Source: Plectosphaerella cucumerina
Taxonomy: Eukaryota > Ascomycota > Sordariomycetes > Glomerellales > Plectosphaerellaceae
Assembly (NCBI GenBank): GCA_020746995.1
Contig: JAGPXD010000001.1
Location: 1,674,001 to 1,738,000 of the forward strand
DNA: 64,000 nucleotides
Reading direction: 5' to 3'
Position numbers and translations under genes: made by a program. Within the stretch, counting starts at the first letter, position 1. Every line of letters begins with the position of its first letter. Under the pieces are notes generated by a model, which saw nothing but the letters and a program-made list of their open reading frames with translations, searched no databases and was not told where the DNA came from. Positions 35,243 through 47,927 of this stretch are shown here, piece by piece.

Positions 35243-37443
35243 TTACTCATCGCCGTAGGCCTTCTTGACCTGGTTCTTGTACTTCTCGATGATGACCTTG
35301 CGCTGGAGCTTCTGGGCGGCGGTGACGAAACCCTGTGCGTTATTTGTTAGCATACCATCGTGATTGATTGTGGCAGCGCCACCGAAGAAAACTTACGTTC
35401 TGGGGAGTCCACTCGTCGTCGGACAGGACAACACCCTCGATGATCTCAATGCCGGAGAGGCCGCCCTCGCGACCGGCGTTCTGCAGCTCCCGCAGGACGG
35501 CGCTGTTGACCTTCTTGTCGTGCACCAGCTCCTCCAGGTTGCCGCCCTCGACGCCAATCGACTTGGCCAGGTTGATGAGGGCGGGCTCGGCAGGGACGAT
35601 GATGGCGATGGGCTTGGCCTTGGTGGCCTCGGCGTAGACGCAGATGTTGGCGACGACGGAGGCGGCGCGGTAGATGGACTCGAGCTTCTCGAGCGCAATG
35701 TACTCGCCGTTGAGGGTCTTGACCAGGTTCTTCTTGCGGTCGATCAGCTTCAGGTGGCCCTGGCTGTCGAACTCGCCGATATCGCCCGTCTTGAACCAGC
35801 CGTCGGGGGTGATGGCAGCGGCCGTCTCCTCGGGGTTGTTGTAGTACTCGGTCAGGATAGGGGGACCGCGGATCCAGACCTCACCCTGGGGGTTGGGCTT
35901 GTTGACGGCAAAGTAGCCAGCGTCGGCAAAGTCGACCAGCTTGATCTCGATCGAGGCGGGCATGGCACCCATGTTGTTGGTGTTCCACTCGAAGGGGTTC
36001 ATCAGGCAGCCCATGGCGGTGGTCTCGGTGAGACCATATCCGATAATCATGGGGGCGATGGCCATGGAGATGAAGTGCTGCGTCTCCTTGGCGATGGGGC
36101 CGCCGCCGGACATGCAAACCTTGAGGCGGCCGCCGGTGGCCTCCTTGAGCTTCTTGAAGACGACCGAGTCGAGGACGCCGCTGCCGGGGACGCCAGAGGA
36201 GAGCAGGCTTGCCTTGAGGGACAGGGCGTTCCAGAACATGGCCTTGACGAGGGGACTGCCGGCGTTGACCTTGGCAATGATGCCCTTCTTGACAGTCTCC
36301 CAGACGGCCGGGACACCGACCATGATGGCGGGCTTGAACTCACGGATGTCGCCGAGGCAGTTGCGCACGGAGCTGTCCGAGAGGGTCTTGGGGTTACCGT
36401 ATCCCAGAACAGCGCCCCAGAAGATGGCGGCGTTCTCAAAGACATACTCGAGAATGTGGGCAAGCGGCAGGTAGGCCAGGAGACCGTCGCCAGCGTGAAT
36501 GTGAGGCTGGATGATGGGGCTGACACCGGCGACTGGAGCAAACGTTAGCTACAAGTGCAAGAGAGAAGTACAGGCAGAGAAGCAACTCACTGGCAGCGCA
36601 GACCTGGCGGTGCTTGATGGGAACGCCCTTGGGGGTGCCGGTGGAGCCCGAGGTGTACATGATGCAGCAAAGGTCATCGGTGGAAGGGGGCACGGGCTCG
36701 GCGGGGTTCTCCTCGCCGAGCTTGCGTAGCTCCTCGAAGCTGAGGATGCTCACATGGGGGTGGGTGGTCTTGAGCAGCTCGACGTGCGCAGGGTTGATCT
36801 GGTTCTGGTGGTTCCAGACGACGTGGGTGATGTCCTTGGCCTCGTGCAGGACGTTGACGAGGGTGGGCAGCAGGTGGGGGTCGAGGAAGATGACCTTTGC
36901 GTTCGTGGCGACCATGGAGTACTTGAGACCCTCCTCGCCCAGGGTGTCGTAGGCGGTGACGATGGGCAGGGACTGGGAGGCAGCGCCGTGCGACATGGCG
37001 AGCCAGTGGGCGCTGGTGGCGGCGAAGAGGTGGACACGGTCGCCGGCGACGAGTCCCAGCTTGCGCAGGCCGGAGCCGACCTGCAGGGTGAGCTGGCCGT
37101 ACTGCTCGTAGGTGATGTAGTCGTAGGGGCTGAGCTCAAAGTACGTCCACTTCTTCTCGACCTCGACCTCCTCGCCCTCGACCTTCTTCTTGATCATCTT
37201 GGTCTCGATGTGGGTGTTGACGAGCTTGCGCGAGCCGAGGGCCTTTGAGTTGCCATACTTGGCGGCGCTCTGCTTGACGAGCTCGTAGACGGTGTCGATG
37301 GTGCCGCCGGGCTTGGTGTGGAGGTCGGGGACGGCGATGGGTAGCCTGCGAGGGACGGTCTCGCCGTCGACGGGCTGCGCGTTCGGCGAGGGCACAGAGA
37401 AGGGGCCCTTCGCGACAAGCTTGGGAAGCACGGACTTGGGCAT
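35243..37443 (-). CDS. Long-chain acyl-CoA synthetase (FAA1/FAA4 type)
   Basis: Three exons: 36591-37443, 35397-36532 and 35243-35332, giving 692 residues. It activates long-chain fatty acids to acyl-CoA with ATP, for import, beta-oxidation and lipid synthesis. The adenylation signature is YTSGSTGTPKGVPIKH near residue 262. Downstream are GYGLTETTAMG, the fatty-acyl-CoA-synthetase segment DGWFKTGDIGEFDSQGHLKLIDRKKNLVKTLNGEYIALEKLES, and the C-terminal Lys-rich end reached through a 30-codon last exon (GFVTAAQKLQRKVIIEKYKNQVKKAYGDE). No peroxisomal targeting tripeptide is present (ends GDE), which fits the cytosolic or lipid-droplet Faa1/Faa4 group. The frame at 35364-36548 on the + strand is an antisense shadow. 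Confidence 0.93.
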
Positions 37444-40400
37444 CTTGTCCTAAAGTCCGGGTGCTGCGGGGTGTGTGAGTGGTTGGTCGGGAGGACGGCG
37501 CGAGGGGCACGCGGGGGGGCGTTTCGCAGCTTGGAAGCGCGTCGCGGGGGAAAAGAGATGAGGGTATCAAGGGGTAGAGGGTCGGGTCGGGTCGCGGAGG
37601 GTTGTGAAGTAAATTAGACACCTCTTGGGCAAGCTGCGGCGCGCGTGAGAGAGGAAGAAGAGGAGGGAGCGGAAGTGCCGGGTGGGCAGGGAGGGAGAGG
37701 CGGGAGCGGGAGGTTTTGAGTGCGAGGCAGAGGGCAGAGGCAAGCTCTTGGGGTTTCTTGGCCGTCCGGTGGACCTAGCACTTTTGAGGCGGAAGGTACA
37801 GGAGGATGCAACGCTAGGGTGGTGGGCGCAGGCCGGGGCCCGGGGGGCAGCGGTAGGGGTTCGGTCCTGGCTGTTAGGTGGCTCGAGCTTGGCCTCCACA
37901 TCAACATCACCATCCCGGACGGGTCGGGTGTACTTGCTGGCTCCACGAAACGAAATGTGCTGGGCCGGCCCCGGCCCTGAGGTGTACGTGACGGGACATG
38001 ACGCTACAGGTACTTACGGGATGCTGGCGGGCGGGCGGGTTTGGTGGAAAGCTCCTTCCCCGGGCCAGCTCCGTGCTGTGGCAGTCACAGTCGCGGTCGC
38101 AGTTGCCTGTCCGTCGTGAGGTCCCGTTCCCCCGCCACCCGTCGATGTCCTCCCTCTATGTCCCTCCCCCTCATTGGGGAAAGGGACGGGACGTGTGACG
38201 TTGGCTGGGGGTTTTCCCCCTTCCCCACCGGATACTTTAGGGCCTTATTGGCGGTACCTGGCGCCTGTGACGCGGTACCTTAGATCCAGCCCGTCCCAGT
38301 GTCCACGGCGCTGACCACCGTCGGTTGCTCGGGCATGGTGTCGCGCATCGCCCGCATGCTCTAGGCTGGACCCTGCAATGAAGCAAGCCGATAAAGGGTG
38401 AGACACGGCCTCAACCCGAACGGCCCCCCTGACGTATGCTCTGTCTCCATTCCCGCCTCGAAGACCGCGCATGTTTCCCGGCAAGTCACCCTCATGCCCC
38501 AGCAGAGCCTCCAACAGTCTCTATGACTATCTATCCAGGTACCTGTATTTCCTCTGGAGGCTGGAGCTCCTTCAGTGTGTCACAGGCCCTGTTCAGCCTG
38601 TGGGCGCAGCATTACCCCCCTGAGGTCGCGCGACATGTTGCTCATGTACTTCGACCGTCGCCATCGTCTTGGCATCTTGCCCCTTTTCGTGATGGCGTCC
38701 TGGGCAAGCGCCAGGCCAGACCGGTCTCCCAGGCATCCCCAGACAGGGCGATGCGGGCAGTGGGCAGTGGACACGGCAAGGACAGACAACTTGGAGCAGC
38801 CCAAATGGAGGACGCCACCCTCAAGTCTCGTGGTTCCGTCTAAGTTGATGGGCTGAGGTGAGGCTGGCGGGTTGCAGTTGAGAACCCTATTGTCTGGTAG
38901 CGGGCATTTCAAGGCTTTTGTTGGGAGCGCCGATGGGACGACTGGCGCCGGGCGACACACGTGTCTGTTTCTCCGACCTTGGTCGCCGCGCATCTTAGCC
39001 TCTCCTGCTGTCTTTCATCGGGGCAGCCCAGAATAAAGGGACGGCTCGACAGAGAGGGGTTGGTTGGTTGGTTGGTTGGTGGCTCATTTCGGGTGATCCC
39101 AGTCATGTCTGGCATGCACCTGCACCCGTCCTCTCTTCTCCCATGTGAATATTGCCCACCACACAGAAGCAGATGCAGGTGGACAGCTACAGGTGCAGCG
39201 GCACCGCTTGCTGTTGTTGGAAGTGAGCGACCTGATGCAGGCGTGTGTGTGGTCACTGTCGCCGCTAGGAGCAGTTGCCGAATGCAACCACCCGCCCAGC
39301 TTAGGAGTCCAATTTATTCCCTGCACAAACGCAAAATAGACAACACTGGGGGGGGCTGATGGGTCGCCGTTGGTGCTTGGGGACTCCCTGTCATCTGCTC
39401 GCGAATATGCCAAGACGTTCTGCATCAGGCCAGGGGGGGCTGCTGCTCGAGGCGGGGAGAGCTCTTTTGCTCTCAGATCTGAGACCCGTACCGTCCCATC
39501 GCCTCACAGCCCAGTGTCCACTGGGAGAGTGCGGATGGGTGCTGTGCGAGCAGGCGAATCGGCCTGGAAATGCAATGCAAATATGGGCCTGTTCATAGGC
39601 TGGAGGCTGGTCTCCGGGCCTATTCCCCATCTCCATCTCTCCTATCTTGAGCCCACTCCGTTGCCCCAGCAAGAGGCGCCGGGCAGATAGACGAACAAGT
39701 GGGCTCTCCAGGCTCCTCACGAACGCAGTGGAGGACGCTCGATATGTGATCAAACTCCGACTAGGGGAACCAAAGCTGGGGGAGGCCGGGGATGGGAAGG
39801 GAGGGGGAGGGGGGCCAGCAGGGTCACGATGCGATGCATCGTCCACTCCAAGTGTCCGTTCGACAAGACCGAGAAATCACATGAGGACAGGCTGAGAGAA
39901 AGAACTTGACGGCCAGGCCCCCCTGGTCACTGCCCCGGTCACCCCCCAGACGCCTGGGCGCGCTCCAAATTACCACAGCCCCGAAGCTGCTAAACCCGAT
40001 GCAGGCCGTGAGAGAGTCACGAAGACCAGCCTGGTGGCCATGCCGCGTCCTTGGCATTCAATGGTGCCCGCAAACCTCATTCGAGCAGCAAGAGACCGCG
40101 CCCCAATGGCAGCGCTGCTAGCTCCCGGATGTCCATCGTCGTCGGCCACGGTGGGCTGGCTACGTGATGCATCTGCTTGGCCGGCGCGGCATGCGCAATA
40201 GATGAGTTGGCCGCGTTGCCACCCTCGTGGCCCTGTGCTGTGCATGTATTGCTCTTGAAAATCAGGAAACAATGGCCCCTCGCTTCTGAGGAGAAGGACC
40301 ATCATCATTATGTGTTCCTGGGTGTACCACGCACAATGGAAGTTGACAACTAGAGAATATACTCGCCATCATGCCACGAAACGAGGGGAACCGGGCATTG

Positions 40401-40688
40401 GAGGAAATACCAGCAAGCAGGTATCCCAATATGCAACCGAAGAAGCATTGCGCCCATATTTCCGTCGATTGAGATGACTTCATCCTTACATTACCTCTGG
40501 CTGAGGGACACTGGAGCTTTTCAAGCTCGGTGGTGGGTCCACACCGAGACACACCGGGGAACCACCAGGACCCAGATGACTCGACTTCAAGCCCGTAGCC
40601 CGGACATGTCCACACATGTAAGGCTGAAGTAACGTACGATTATCTCCAAGCGGTATCTCGTCGACTTCACCTAGACCTGCATGCGCCC
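37444..40688. other. 3.2-kb region without a supportable gene
   Basis: Upstream of both the acyl-CoA synthetase and the folate cyclo-ligase, so it includes both promoters. Many short GC-rich frames are present, but none has a motif, codon pattern or splice series that holds together. A GGTT microsatellite lies at 39058-39080. A non-coding RNA cannot be excluded. Confidence 0.55.
39058..39080. repeat. GGTT tetranucleotide microsatellite
   Basis: Five to six consecutive GGTT units in the gene-free region. Read directly. Confidence 0.9.
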
Positions 40689-41534
40689 ATGCCCGCCGCC
40701 ATCGATCAGACTCACGCCGCCGTGGACGACGCTGCAATGGGGTCAGTTCTCGCGGCGAAGCAGCATCTGCGCTCCGTCATGAAGACACGGCTATCCAGCC
40801 TCAGCCACGACGCCATCACAAGCCAGAGTGGGTAGTCATTCTAAAACCAACGACGCAGCATCATGTTGACTAGGCCAGGCCGCGCCGTCTTTGAGACGCT
40901 CAAGACCTTTAAACCATACCAAGACGCCCAGCGCATCTCCGTCTTCCTCTCCATGCCCTCAGGCGAGATCCAGACGGATGCCATCGTGCGCCACGCCCTC
41001 GCTGCCGGGAAGCAGGTCTACGTCCCCTTCTTACACAAGTCGCCATTTCCGCCTGGCGAGGCCCCGGCCCGGGTCATGGACATGGTCCGCCTGAGGGACC
41101 TGCAGGACTACGAGTCCCTCGGCCGCGACAAATGGGGCATCCCCAGCATCGACGCCGCCACCGTCAGCGAGAGGCACAGGATCCTAGGCGGTGAAGCGGA
41201 TGAAGCTACACCCCTCGATGCATCCCTAGACATGATTCTCGTGCCAGGCGTCGCCTTCGACATTGACCCGCAGACGGGTCTCCTGCGGCGGCTGGGTCAC
41301 GGAAAGGGGTTCTACGACTTGTTCATCAGGCGGCTCTCGGGTAGAACGTCAAGCATTAACCATGAGGGGACTCGTCCCACGCTGCTCTGCGGCCTGGCCC
41401 TGTCTGAGCAGTTCCTCCCGCAGGACTCCGACACGCCCGTCCCCGTCGCGCCGCACGACAAGGTCCTCGACGGCGTCGTCCTGGGCGATGGAGAGATTAG
41501 GCGGTCCTCGGACGGCGCCAGGTTAGACACATAG
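40689..41534 (+). CDS. FAU1: 5-formyltetrahydrofolate cyclo-ligase (5,10-methenyl-THF synthetase)
   Basis: Two exons: 40689-40827 and 40879-41534, giving 264 residues. It converts 5-formyl-THF to 5,10-methenyl-THF with ATP and returns stored folate to the one-carbon pool. Visible marks are KQHLRSVMKTRL near the N-terminus, SRAVFETLKTF...RISVFLSMPSGEIQTDAIVRHALAAGKQVYVPFL in the ATP/folate region, DMILVPGVAFD, and the family signature RRLGHGKGFYDLFI. The 51-nt intron (GTGGGT...GGCCAG) was set by the Ser-Arg junction. An in-frame ATG at 40737 could also start the protein, 16 codons later. Its stop faces that of SmE, 185 bp away. Confidence 0.88.
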
Positions 41535-41719
41535 TTTTTCTCCCTCGGACGGGCCGCCGGCCGGGGCCATAAACAAAGCTTTGTGCCATGGTATCATTTG
41601 GTTTCCGTATTCCGTCGCCCTGCTGGTCCGTAAAGCTGCCCGCCGTTCATCTTTTCCCATTCCATGTGCAAATCGTGAGAGGCGGCCATGCCCCGTTCCT
41701 GCCCTCCAAGCTCGCTCGT

Positions 41720-42140
41720 TCAACCGGATGCGCTCTGGATGAGCGAGACGTTGTCGCCCTTGAGAAGAATCTGGCCTGTGGTGGATCGTCAGCTGCATGC
41801 ACCTTCTCTCGGTTGTTTTGGGTATGGGCGCAACGTACCCAGCGGCCGCCTGGTCTCCTCCTTGTTCGTCTTGGAAATCTGCTTCACCTCCACGGCGTCC
41901 TCGACCACGATGTTCATGAACTCGTCGAAACCCTGTTGTCCCCGTCAGCAAACTGTCGCTGTCGCCCTCGCTCCAACACCGCGCCCAATGTGGACTGACC
42001 CTAATCTTGCCCTCGATCCGGATGGCCAGCTGCTCGTACAGCCAGATCTGAACCGTCGCCCTGCTCTGCAGGAGCCTGAAGATGAACTGAATCGGGGGCA
42101 GCAACACCTTGCGCCCACCACCGCCTCCACGGCCAGCCAT
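41720..42140 (-). CDS. SME1: Small nuclear ribonucleoprotein SmE
   Basis: Three exons: 42000-42140, 41839-41932 and 41720-41775, giving 96 residues, very close to yeast and human SmE. Core component of the heptameric Sm ring on U1, U2, U4 and U5 snRNAs. The Sm1 motif is VLLPPIQFIFRLLQSRATVQIWLYEQLAIRIEGKIRGFDEFMNIVVEDAVEV, interrupted by intron 1 after KIR. The Sm2 motif is LGQILLKGDNVSLIQS, interrupted by intron 2 after PL. The Gly-rich MAGRGGGGGRK start is typical of filamentous fungi. The match is residue-level over the whole short protein, so the call is firm. Confidence 0.94.
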
Positions 42141-42435
42141 CGCGAGATTATGTGCGGGGGGAGTTGAGAAAGTCGGGATGCGGGTTCGAGTCGTGAAGTG
42201 CCGAGTGCTGTCGTCGAATTGGCGCGTGCTGTTGGTCTGGCGGTGCTGGTGATAGAGCTCCCGTGATGTTCTGCCTCCGTCTGCCTGGAAAATATTCCGC
42301 CGCGCATCTCAGCGGCGGTATTCAGTGGATGTCAAGGCGTTCGAGAGCAGCGCACGGATAAGTGGGGATAATCACGTGGTCCGTGCACGGATGACATCCC
42401 TCCAACATCGGGCTGTATCAGCTCAGATTTATCGT

Positions 42436-45400
42436 CTACCAGCTGTCCCCAGGTCGACTGTCATGCGGCTCTCCGGCCACTCGCCGTCTCTTAGTCGCCT
42501 CGTCGTTGACGAACCATCCCAGCCTCTTCTGCGACGCCACCGAGGCGAACCCATCGCGTGCCTGTACCCCTTCGCACTCAAACTTCCGAACCGCTTCCCG
42601 ATCCTGACTGAGGACCAGGGGGAGTTGCTGCCCCGAGGGTCCAGCTTGGGCGGTCGATGAGGCGTCATACTTTCGGAAAGGTCTCTGCTCTCTGTCCAGC
42701 AGCAGCACGAGGTCCTCTTTCCCCGCCCTACCCAACGACTCATGGCCCAGAAGTGAGGCCTGATGGTCCTTGGAGATGAAATGAGGGAGCCGCGCCACCA
42801 TCTCCGCCTTCATCGATCCATCCTCGCGGAGCTGCGTTAGCATCACACCGCTCTTCCCACGGGTGTTTTCCAGACGAGATGCTACTCGCATCCCCGACCC
42901 GTCCACGAAGCTCACCAGCTGTCCTGACGCATGTACCGACGGTTCCGTGGGCCGGAAGGGCAGCTGCATCTCTCCTCCGTCGTCTGACCGAACCGCAACC
43001 TCGGATTCTGGCTGGCTTTCCTCATCTCGAGCCTCTATGCGTGACTGCTGCAACTGAAACTCGCCACTAAAAACGCCCTCCACCTTCTTTCCCGTCTCGA
43101 CACTGAAGCCGCAAAAGAGAGCGCCGTCACAGTCGAATGCCAACTTCTCGGGGTTTTCATCTATGCAATGGATGTTGTCGCGGTCTATAGCTGTCAGTCT
43201 CCTTTCCCGCGTCCCGGTCTCCTCCGAGTCACGTACCTGTTCCTTTGAAGTTCCAAAGCGCGGTCATCGCAGATCCATTAGTATCCCAGAGCACCTCGGG
43301 TACTTCACAACTCCGCTTCCCCTGGACGATGTTTCCGCTGTGCTTGATAGCTACGACGGAGAGATGGGTGTGCAGCAAGGCGCACGAGTCTCCGTCAACA
43401 TCTCCGTCGTAAGCAGGCTTGAAAGCTAGAGATGCGATGTGGGAGTAGGCAGTCCTCGATCCCCCCGGTTGCTTGTCGGCATTCGTGTCCTCGTAGAGTG
43501 TGACGAGTCTCATGTGGCTGCCGTGCATCGCCGTAATTTCGACGATGCCATTGAACTTGTGGGTCGTCATGAGGTAGCGGCCGTCGTCCGATATCTGAAG
43601 GTCGTATTCGAGGTGAAGATCCTCAATGCCGAGCTTGAACGGTCCGTTTCGCCAGGCGTTGCCGGTGAAGTCAATGAACTGCGTTGCCTCGTCGATATCA
43701 AGGGCCGGCTGAGAACCCGGTGACGATACGCCGGGGGCCTTGACGACGCACCCGGGCATGGCAATCCGTTTCAGGTCAGCAGCAATAGCCACGGGGAGCT
43801 GAAAGGAATCAAGCCGGCTCCGCCAGCCATACTTTCCCGACCTGGCGTCCCAGCCGAGGAAAGGCTTGATGCAGCTTCGCGTAAGACCGAGATTGACAGA
43901 CCTCAACAACTCGTTGGGCTTGATGGACCATGTCTCCAGGAAAAGCGACGGCACCACGTCCTCGCTTGGGGGTATGCTGATGCGTATCAGTCCCAATCGA
44001 TCACCGGCTTGGGAGACTCGCGTCTTCAGGCTGATTGCCAGGTGTCCTGGCTCCGGATCGGTCTCAAAGGTCGCGAGTATCCTGGATCCAGATATGCGCT
44101 GCCAAAATGGAGATTGATTGAAAGCAGCAATGCTGGGGTGCCAGATTTCGTTTGGCTCCCCTTTGAGCACGTAACCCCAAGTCGTATTGAGGCTCGCAAG
44201 ATCCTCAGCAAGTTGACGAAGAGTTTGTATCGCCGTGTCCCACGTGCTTGCGAGCGACGAACCGAGCCCAGGCGGCGGCGAAGCCCCGGTCTCGAGGAGA
44301 CTGTCGTCTGCAATCTCTGGCGGTCTTCCGAAAACCCAGGACGACTCGATCCATACCATGACAGCCTTCTTAGCTGTCAGAAACGAGCTGGCTAGCTTGA
44401 TCATCGTCAGGATCGATTGCTCGGCTGCGGAAGAGAAGGCACTGGACTTGATGCACTTCATCACATGATGGCTCCAAAACTCGGATGCATAGCTCAGAAG
44501 GGGGTAGTCACGAACGACCTGCTCCCGGTTGGGGCCAACGCTCGGCAATCCGGACAGTGGTTCGTTTTTGACGGTGAAGACGTAGTATGACAGGCAACGG
44601 GCCGCCATTGATGCGTTTCCTCTGCATCTATCGACGAACACGTCGGTCGTCAAGTCGTTTGCTCCCTGCAGTTTGCCTCCGTTGTCGTCCAGATATTCCA
44701 GAACGGACAAGTGAGCGAATTTGACAAATCCCTGGCCATCTAGCTCCAGCAAAGCGCCAGAGTAATAGGCCATGTTGACGGCAAAGTTCGGAACAGCGTC
44801 CTCTGAATGGAACTTGCGGTCGACGGGGGTCGTGATGATTTGGTGTAGTTCTGTAATGTGAAGAGGCCTGGCGGAGCATAGAACGAACTCGAATATCTGA
44901 ATGGTATTTGACCAAGCCTCCTGTCCTTGGTGGCTCAGTGACTGTAGTATGGCCTGGTAAAGCATGTCCAGCCCCTCGAGTCGATTGAGGTTCTGGAGAG
45001 CATCAAGACGCTTACGGACCGACAGATGGCGAGACTGGAGATATTCGACGAAGAGATGCGCCCAGATGAACATTCCATTCGCCCGTCTCGCGATTTGTCT
45101 GACGAGATTCCCAGTTTCCTCAAGGGTCATGATTGGGAGCCCTGACCACTCGAGATTCATAATTCTAGGCCGCAGAAAAGCTTCGATGTCTTCGAGATTC
45201 AGTGCCTCATGCAGCTCCAGGGTGTCTGTGTAGGCAGCCAGGTTGGACAGCAACGTTACGGTAGGGCGACTGAAGAGGGCGACGCGTGTTTTCGCGGGTC
45301 CGTCGAATAGTATGGAGAGGCGGTTGAAAAACTGCATTTGGTCTTCACACTCGTCCACGCCATCAACGACAAGTGTCAGTTGATCAAGACGGTGGACGAG

Positions 45401-46975
45401 CAGTCGAAGCACGGCAAAGACCTCGTTGGCAGATGCCACGGCCTGTCCCGTCGGATGGCTTTCGCGATACATGAGGAAGGTGTCGACAACGTCCTCATCG
45501 AACTTGGTCATCTGCTGCCAGAGCTGTGCTAGGACCGCTCGCCAGACTGCGCTGCTGTTGATACTGTCCGCGCGCTGCTTGTCGAAGTAGAAGAAGACGA
45601 CTGCCTGACGCCGGTCCTGGTCTACTTCGCGGGTGTTTCGACGCTGCAAACTCTCGATCAGTGTCGTGCACAGTGTTGTTTTGCCAAAGCCTGGCTTCCC
45701 TGAGTATCGTTGAGTCAGTGAGTGCGAAAGGGTCCCTAGAAGGTGCTGTACCTCTTGCCCACAAGATTCGGGGCGACGTGTTCCCGTCTGGCAACAACCA
45801 CCCTGTCACGGTGTCATGGTCTGGAAACCACTCGTTGCTATCCGCCTCTCTCTGTTGTTGAGCATGCTCGAAAAGACCGAGCCAAGCTGGCGCATCGAGC
45901 CAAGCAGTCAACCTGTCATAGATGTACTCTGATGTACGATGTTAGCGTCTCACCTAGTGAAAGATGGGAAGCTCCCTTCAGGAATAGCATACCGCTTCGC
46001 CTCCATTTTCTTTGCTGCTCGTCTTCGAACAGGCCCACCTCGGAGAACTTGTTCAGTATAAGGTTGATCTTTTCCACGCATTCCATCTGATCGACACCCA
46101 TGAGGAGTTGCATCTCCAACTGGACGAGCTGCTCATGCTGATCCCAGCGCTTCATGAGTGTGTCGTAGCGCACGGAGAAAGGATTAAAGGCCGTCTTATA
46201 TAATGAGCGCATGAACGAGCCCCTGAGAGAGAGCGTACCTATGGCCCGCCACTTCTTATCAGCAATTTGACGTCGGCAACGGGAGAGAAATAGAACTGAC
46301 GGGATCGTTTGTGGGAGAATAACTGGCAAATGTCGTACGAGAACTGAAGTACGTCGGCGTAGATGAACGACATGGCCTGGAGCAGCCTCTCCGGCAGTGG
46401 CTGGGACTGTTTGATCCCATTCCACCGTTGAACGAATTCCTCATACACTGGCAGCTTGAGGCTCATTTTCTCGAACATGTCGCACACTCCCTCGAGGAAC
46501 TGCACATGATTGGTACCCATCTGAAGAGGGTTATCAGAAGGGAGCATTACCCAGGACGGAAGCGAAGTAAACTCACGACAAAGACGAGACGAATAGCGCC
46601 CCACGCAATGGCCGCAAACTCGGGGTGTGAGGAGACGAACAGGTTCACGACTTCGAAAAAGGGCCCGAGCATGGTCGCCAGAGCAGACACGCCTCGAAGG
46701 CAACGCGCCATGACGGACCCATGGACCGGGTGTTTCTTGACCTGGTCCTGGATCGCGGATATCAGGGACTGGGAGTCGCGGAACTCGCGAAACAGCTCGA
46801 GCTGAGAGGGTGACAGGGACTTGCGGAACTCGGCAGACGCGGCCTGAAATATGGCAAGAGGCCCTTGGGCCTCATTGACAGCTCCCTCTGGCGGTGGTCC
46901 TCGATGAGCTTCTCTCTTGTCGTTGCTCCTGGCCATCGAAGTATTCGACGCGGAATGAAAACGAGGGAACGCCAT
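42436..46975 (-). CDS. NLR-type STAND protein with NACHT domain and long C-terminal domain
   Basis: Six exons: 46577-46975, 46301-46520, 45993-46238, 45752-45928, 43237-45699 and 42436-43190, giving 1419 residues in one open frame. Fungal NLRs act in heterokaryon incompatibility and innate-like recognition. Residues to about 310 form a helical N-terminal domain (FVSSHPEFAAIAWGAIRLVFV, CDMFEKMSLKLPVYEEFV) like the region I know as DUF7708. The NACHT NTPase follows: Walker A GKPGFGKTTL, Walker B LTLVVDGVDECED, sensor RVALFSRPTV, ANGMFIWAHLF and the winged-helix mark KFAHLSVLEYL. The roughly 850-residue remainder has no ankyrin or TPR repeats; segments such as LQISDDGRYLMTTHKFNGIVEI hint at a beta-propeller. 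The intron 46239-46300 (GTCAGT...CATAG) was chosen because it alone keeps the frame. Ligand and downstream partner are unknown. Confidence 0.85.
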
Positions 46976-47294
46976 ACCGGATGTGTTTTCCGTCGCTTGT
47001 CATGATGCAACTGTCATCACGGACGAGTATTGTGAAGGGTAGTCGGGTCGCAAGCTGAACCTGAAGACCTGCATGAGGCGAAGCACCCATGCAGGCGGCC
47101 TCTGAGCCTTACAGAAGCCACATCACGTGGTTTGTATCTTACATTGCCTGTTTTCAGGCGGACAGGCCAATTCGATTGCCTCTTGATGGTTGACAGGAAT
47201 TGGCAGTGGCATTCTGTGTAGGAACAATGGTGCAAAAAGGCAAAAAAGAGTCTTGAGTACCCAGCTGAGCTGGGCGCGTCTTGATTAATATCCG
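46976..47294. other. NLR promoter side and tRNA-Ser trailer
   Basis: Besides the tRNA trailer hairpin (47260-47274) and its T-run terminator (47242-47247 on the - strand), nothing is visible. Confidence 0.5.
47260..47274 (-). promoter_or_regulatory. Hairpin in pre-tRNA trailer of tRNA-Ser copy 1
   Basis: The - strand reads CCCAGC-TCA-GCTGGG, a 6-bp stem with a 3-nt loop, about 20 nt past the tRNA end and before the T6 terminator. The equivalent position of copy 2 has a hairpin with a compensated pair. Confidence 0.65.
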
Positions 47295-47403
47295 CGACGA
47301 GGGCAGGATTTGAACCTACGCGGGCGAACCCAACAGATGGCGTTAGAAGTAACTGCGGACAGTCTGTTCTAGTCTGTCGCCTTAACCACTCGGCCACCTC
47401 GCC
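47295..47403 (-). tRNA. tRNA-Ser(AGA), copy 1, with 28-nt intron
   Basis: Acceptor stem GGCGAGG/CCTCGTC with discriminator G47295, D arm GCC/GGC, anticodon stem ACAGA/TCTGT, anticodon AGA at 47370-47368, a 13-nt class II variable arm, and T arm GTAGG-TTCAAAT-CCTGC. The intron is 47339-47366, one base 3' of the anticodon, and its -3 base is G, able to pair with C32. Exons are identical to the copy at 51619-51725, while the intron differs. Confidence 0.95.
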
Positions 47404-47927
47404 TTGTTGCTGATTGGAGGGAAATGTAGAATTATGCCTTGTGAGTTGAGAGCGGAAAAGTCTCTACCCCTCCATCCCGTGCTTGAAGCAAGGACCAGCA
47501 AGCAAGAGCTGGTGCCACTCCTGTTTATTAACCATTCATTGCCCCGCCAGCAACCTGACATCCCAGATTATTATTTCGAGCAGTTGCTGCGGGCATCCGT
47601 GCGAACCCCACAGCATCCCATCCTCTCTTTGAGGCTGCGCATCGGCTTCCACTCCTGCCAACAATCCAAACTCGACGTCCCGCAACCACAGCCAACGTTG
47701 ACGGCGACACTGCATTTGATACCCTCCTCCGTTCGACATTCACCGAAAAGGCACCTCCGTTGCCCCCTCATCCTTTCCAACACCCCGAGCCAGCCCCGCC
47801 TCTGTCCTCGCGACGTCATATTCCTCACCTTTGAACGCCTCCTGGTCGGACACGTCTGCCTCCGGCACACCCTCTCGTTCCTTCCGGCCCGCTCTGTCGA
47901 CGAGTATCCATCGCCTCGACAGACAAT
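47404..47927. other. Upstream region and probable 5' leader of MTR10
   Basis: C-rich, no gene. It also contains the short upstream flank of the divergent tRNA-Ser. Confidence 0.5.

Noticed and set aside
35364..36548. 394-codon + strand open frame
   Set aside because: Antisense shadow of the acyl-CoA synthetase.
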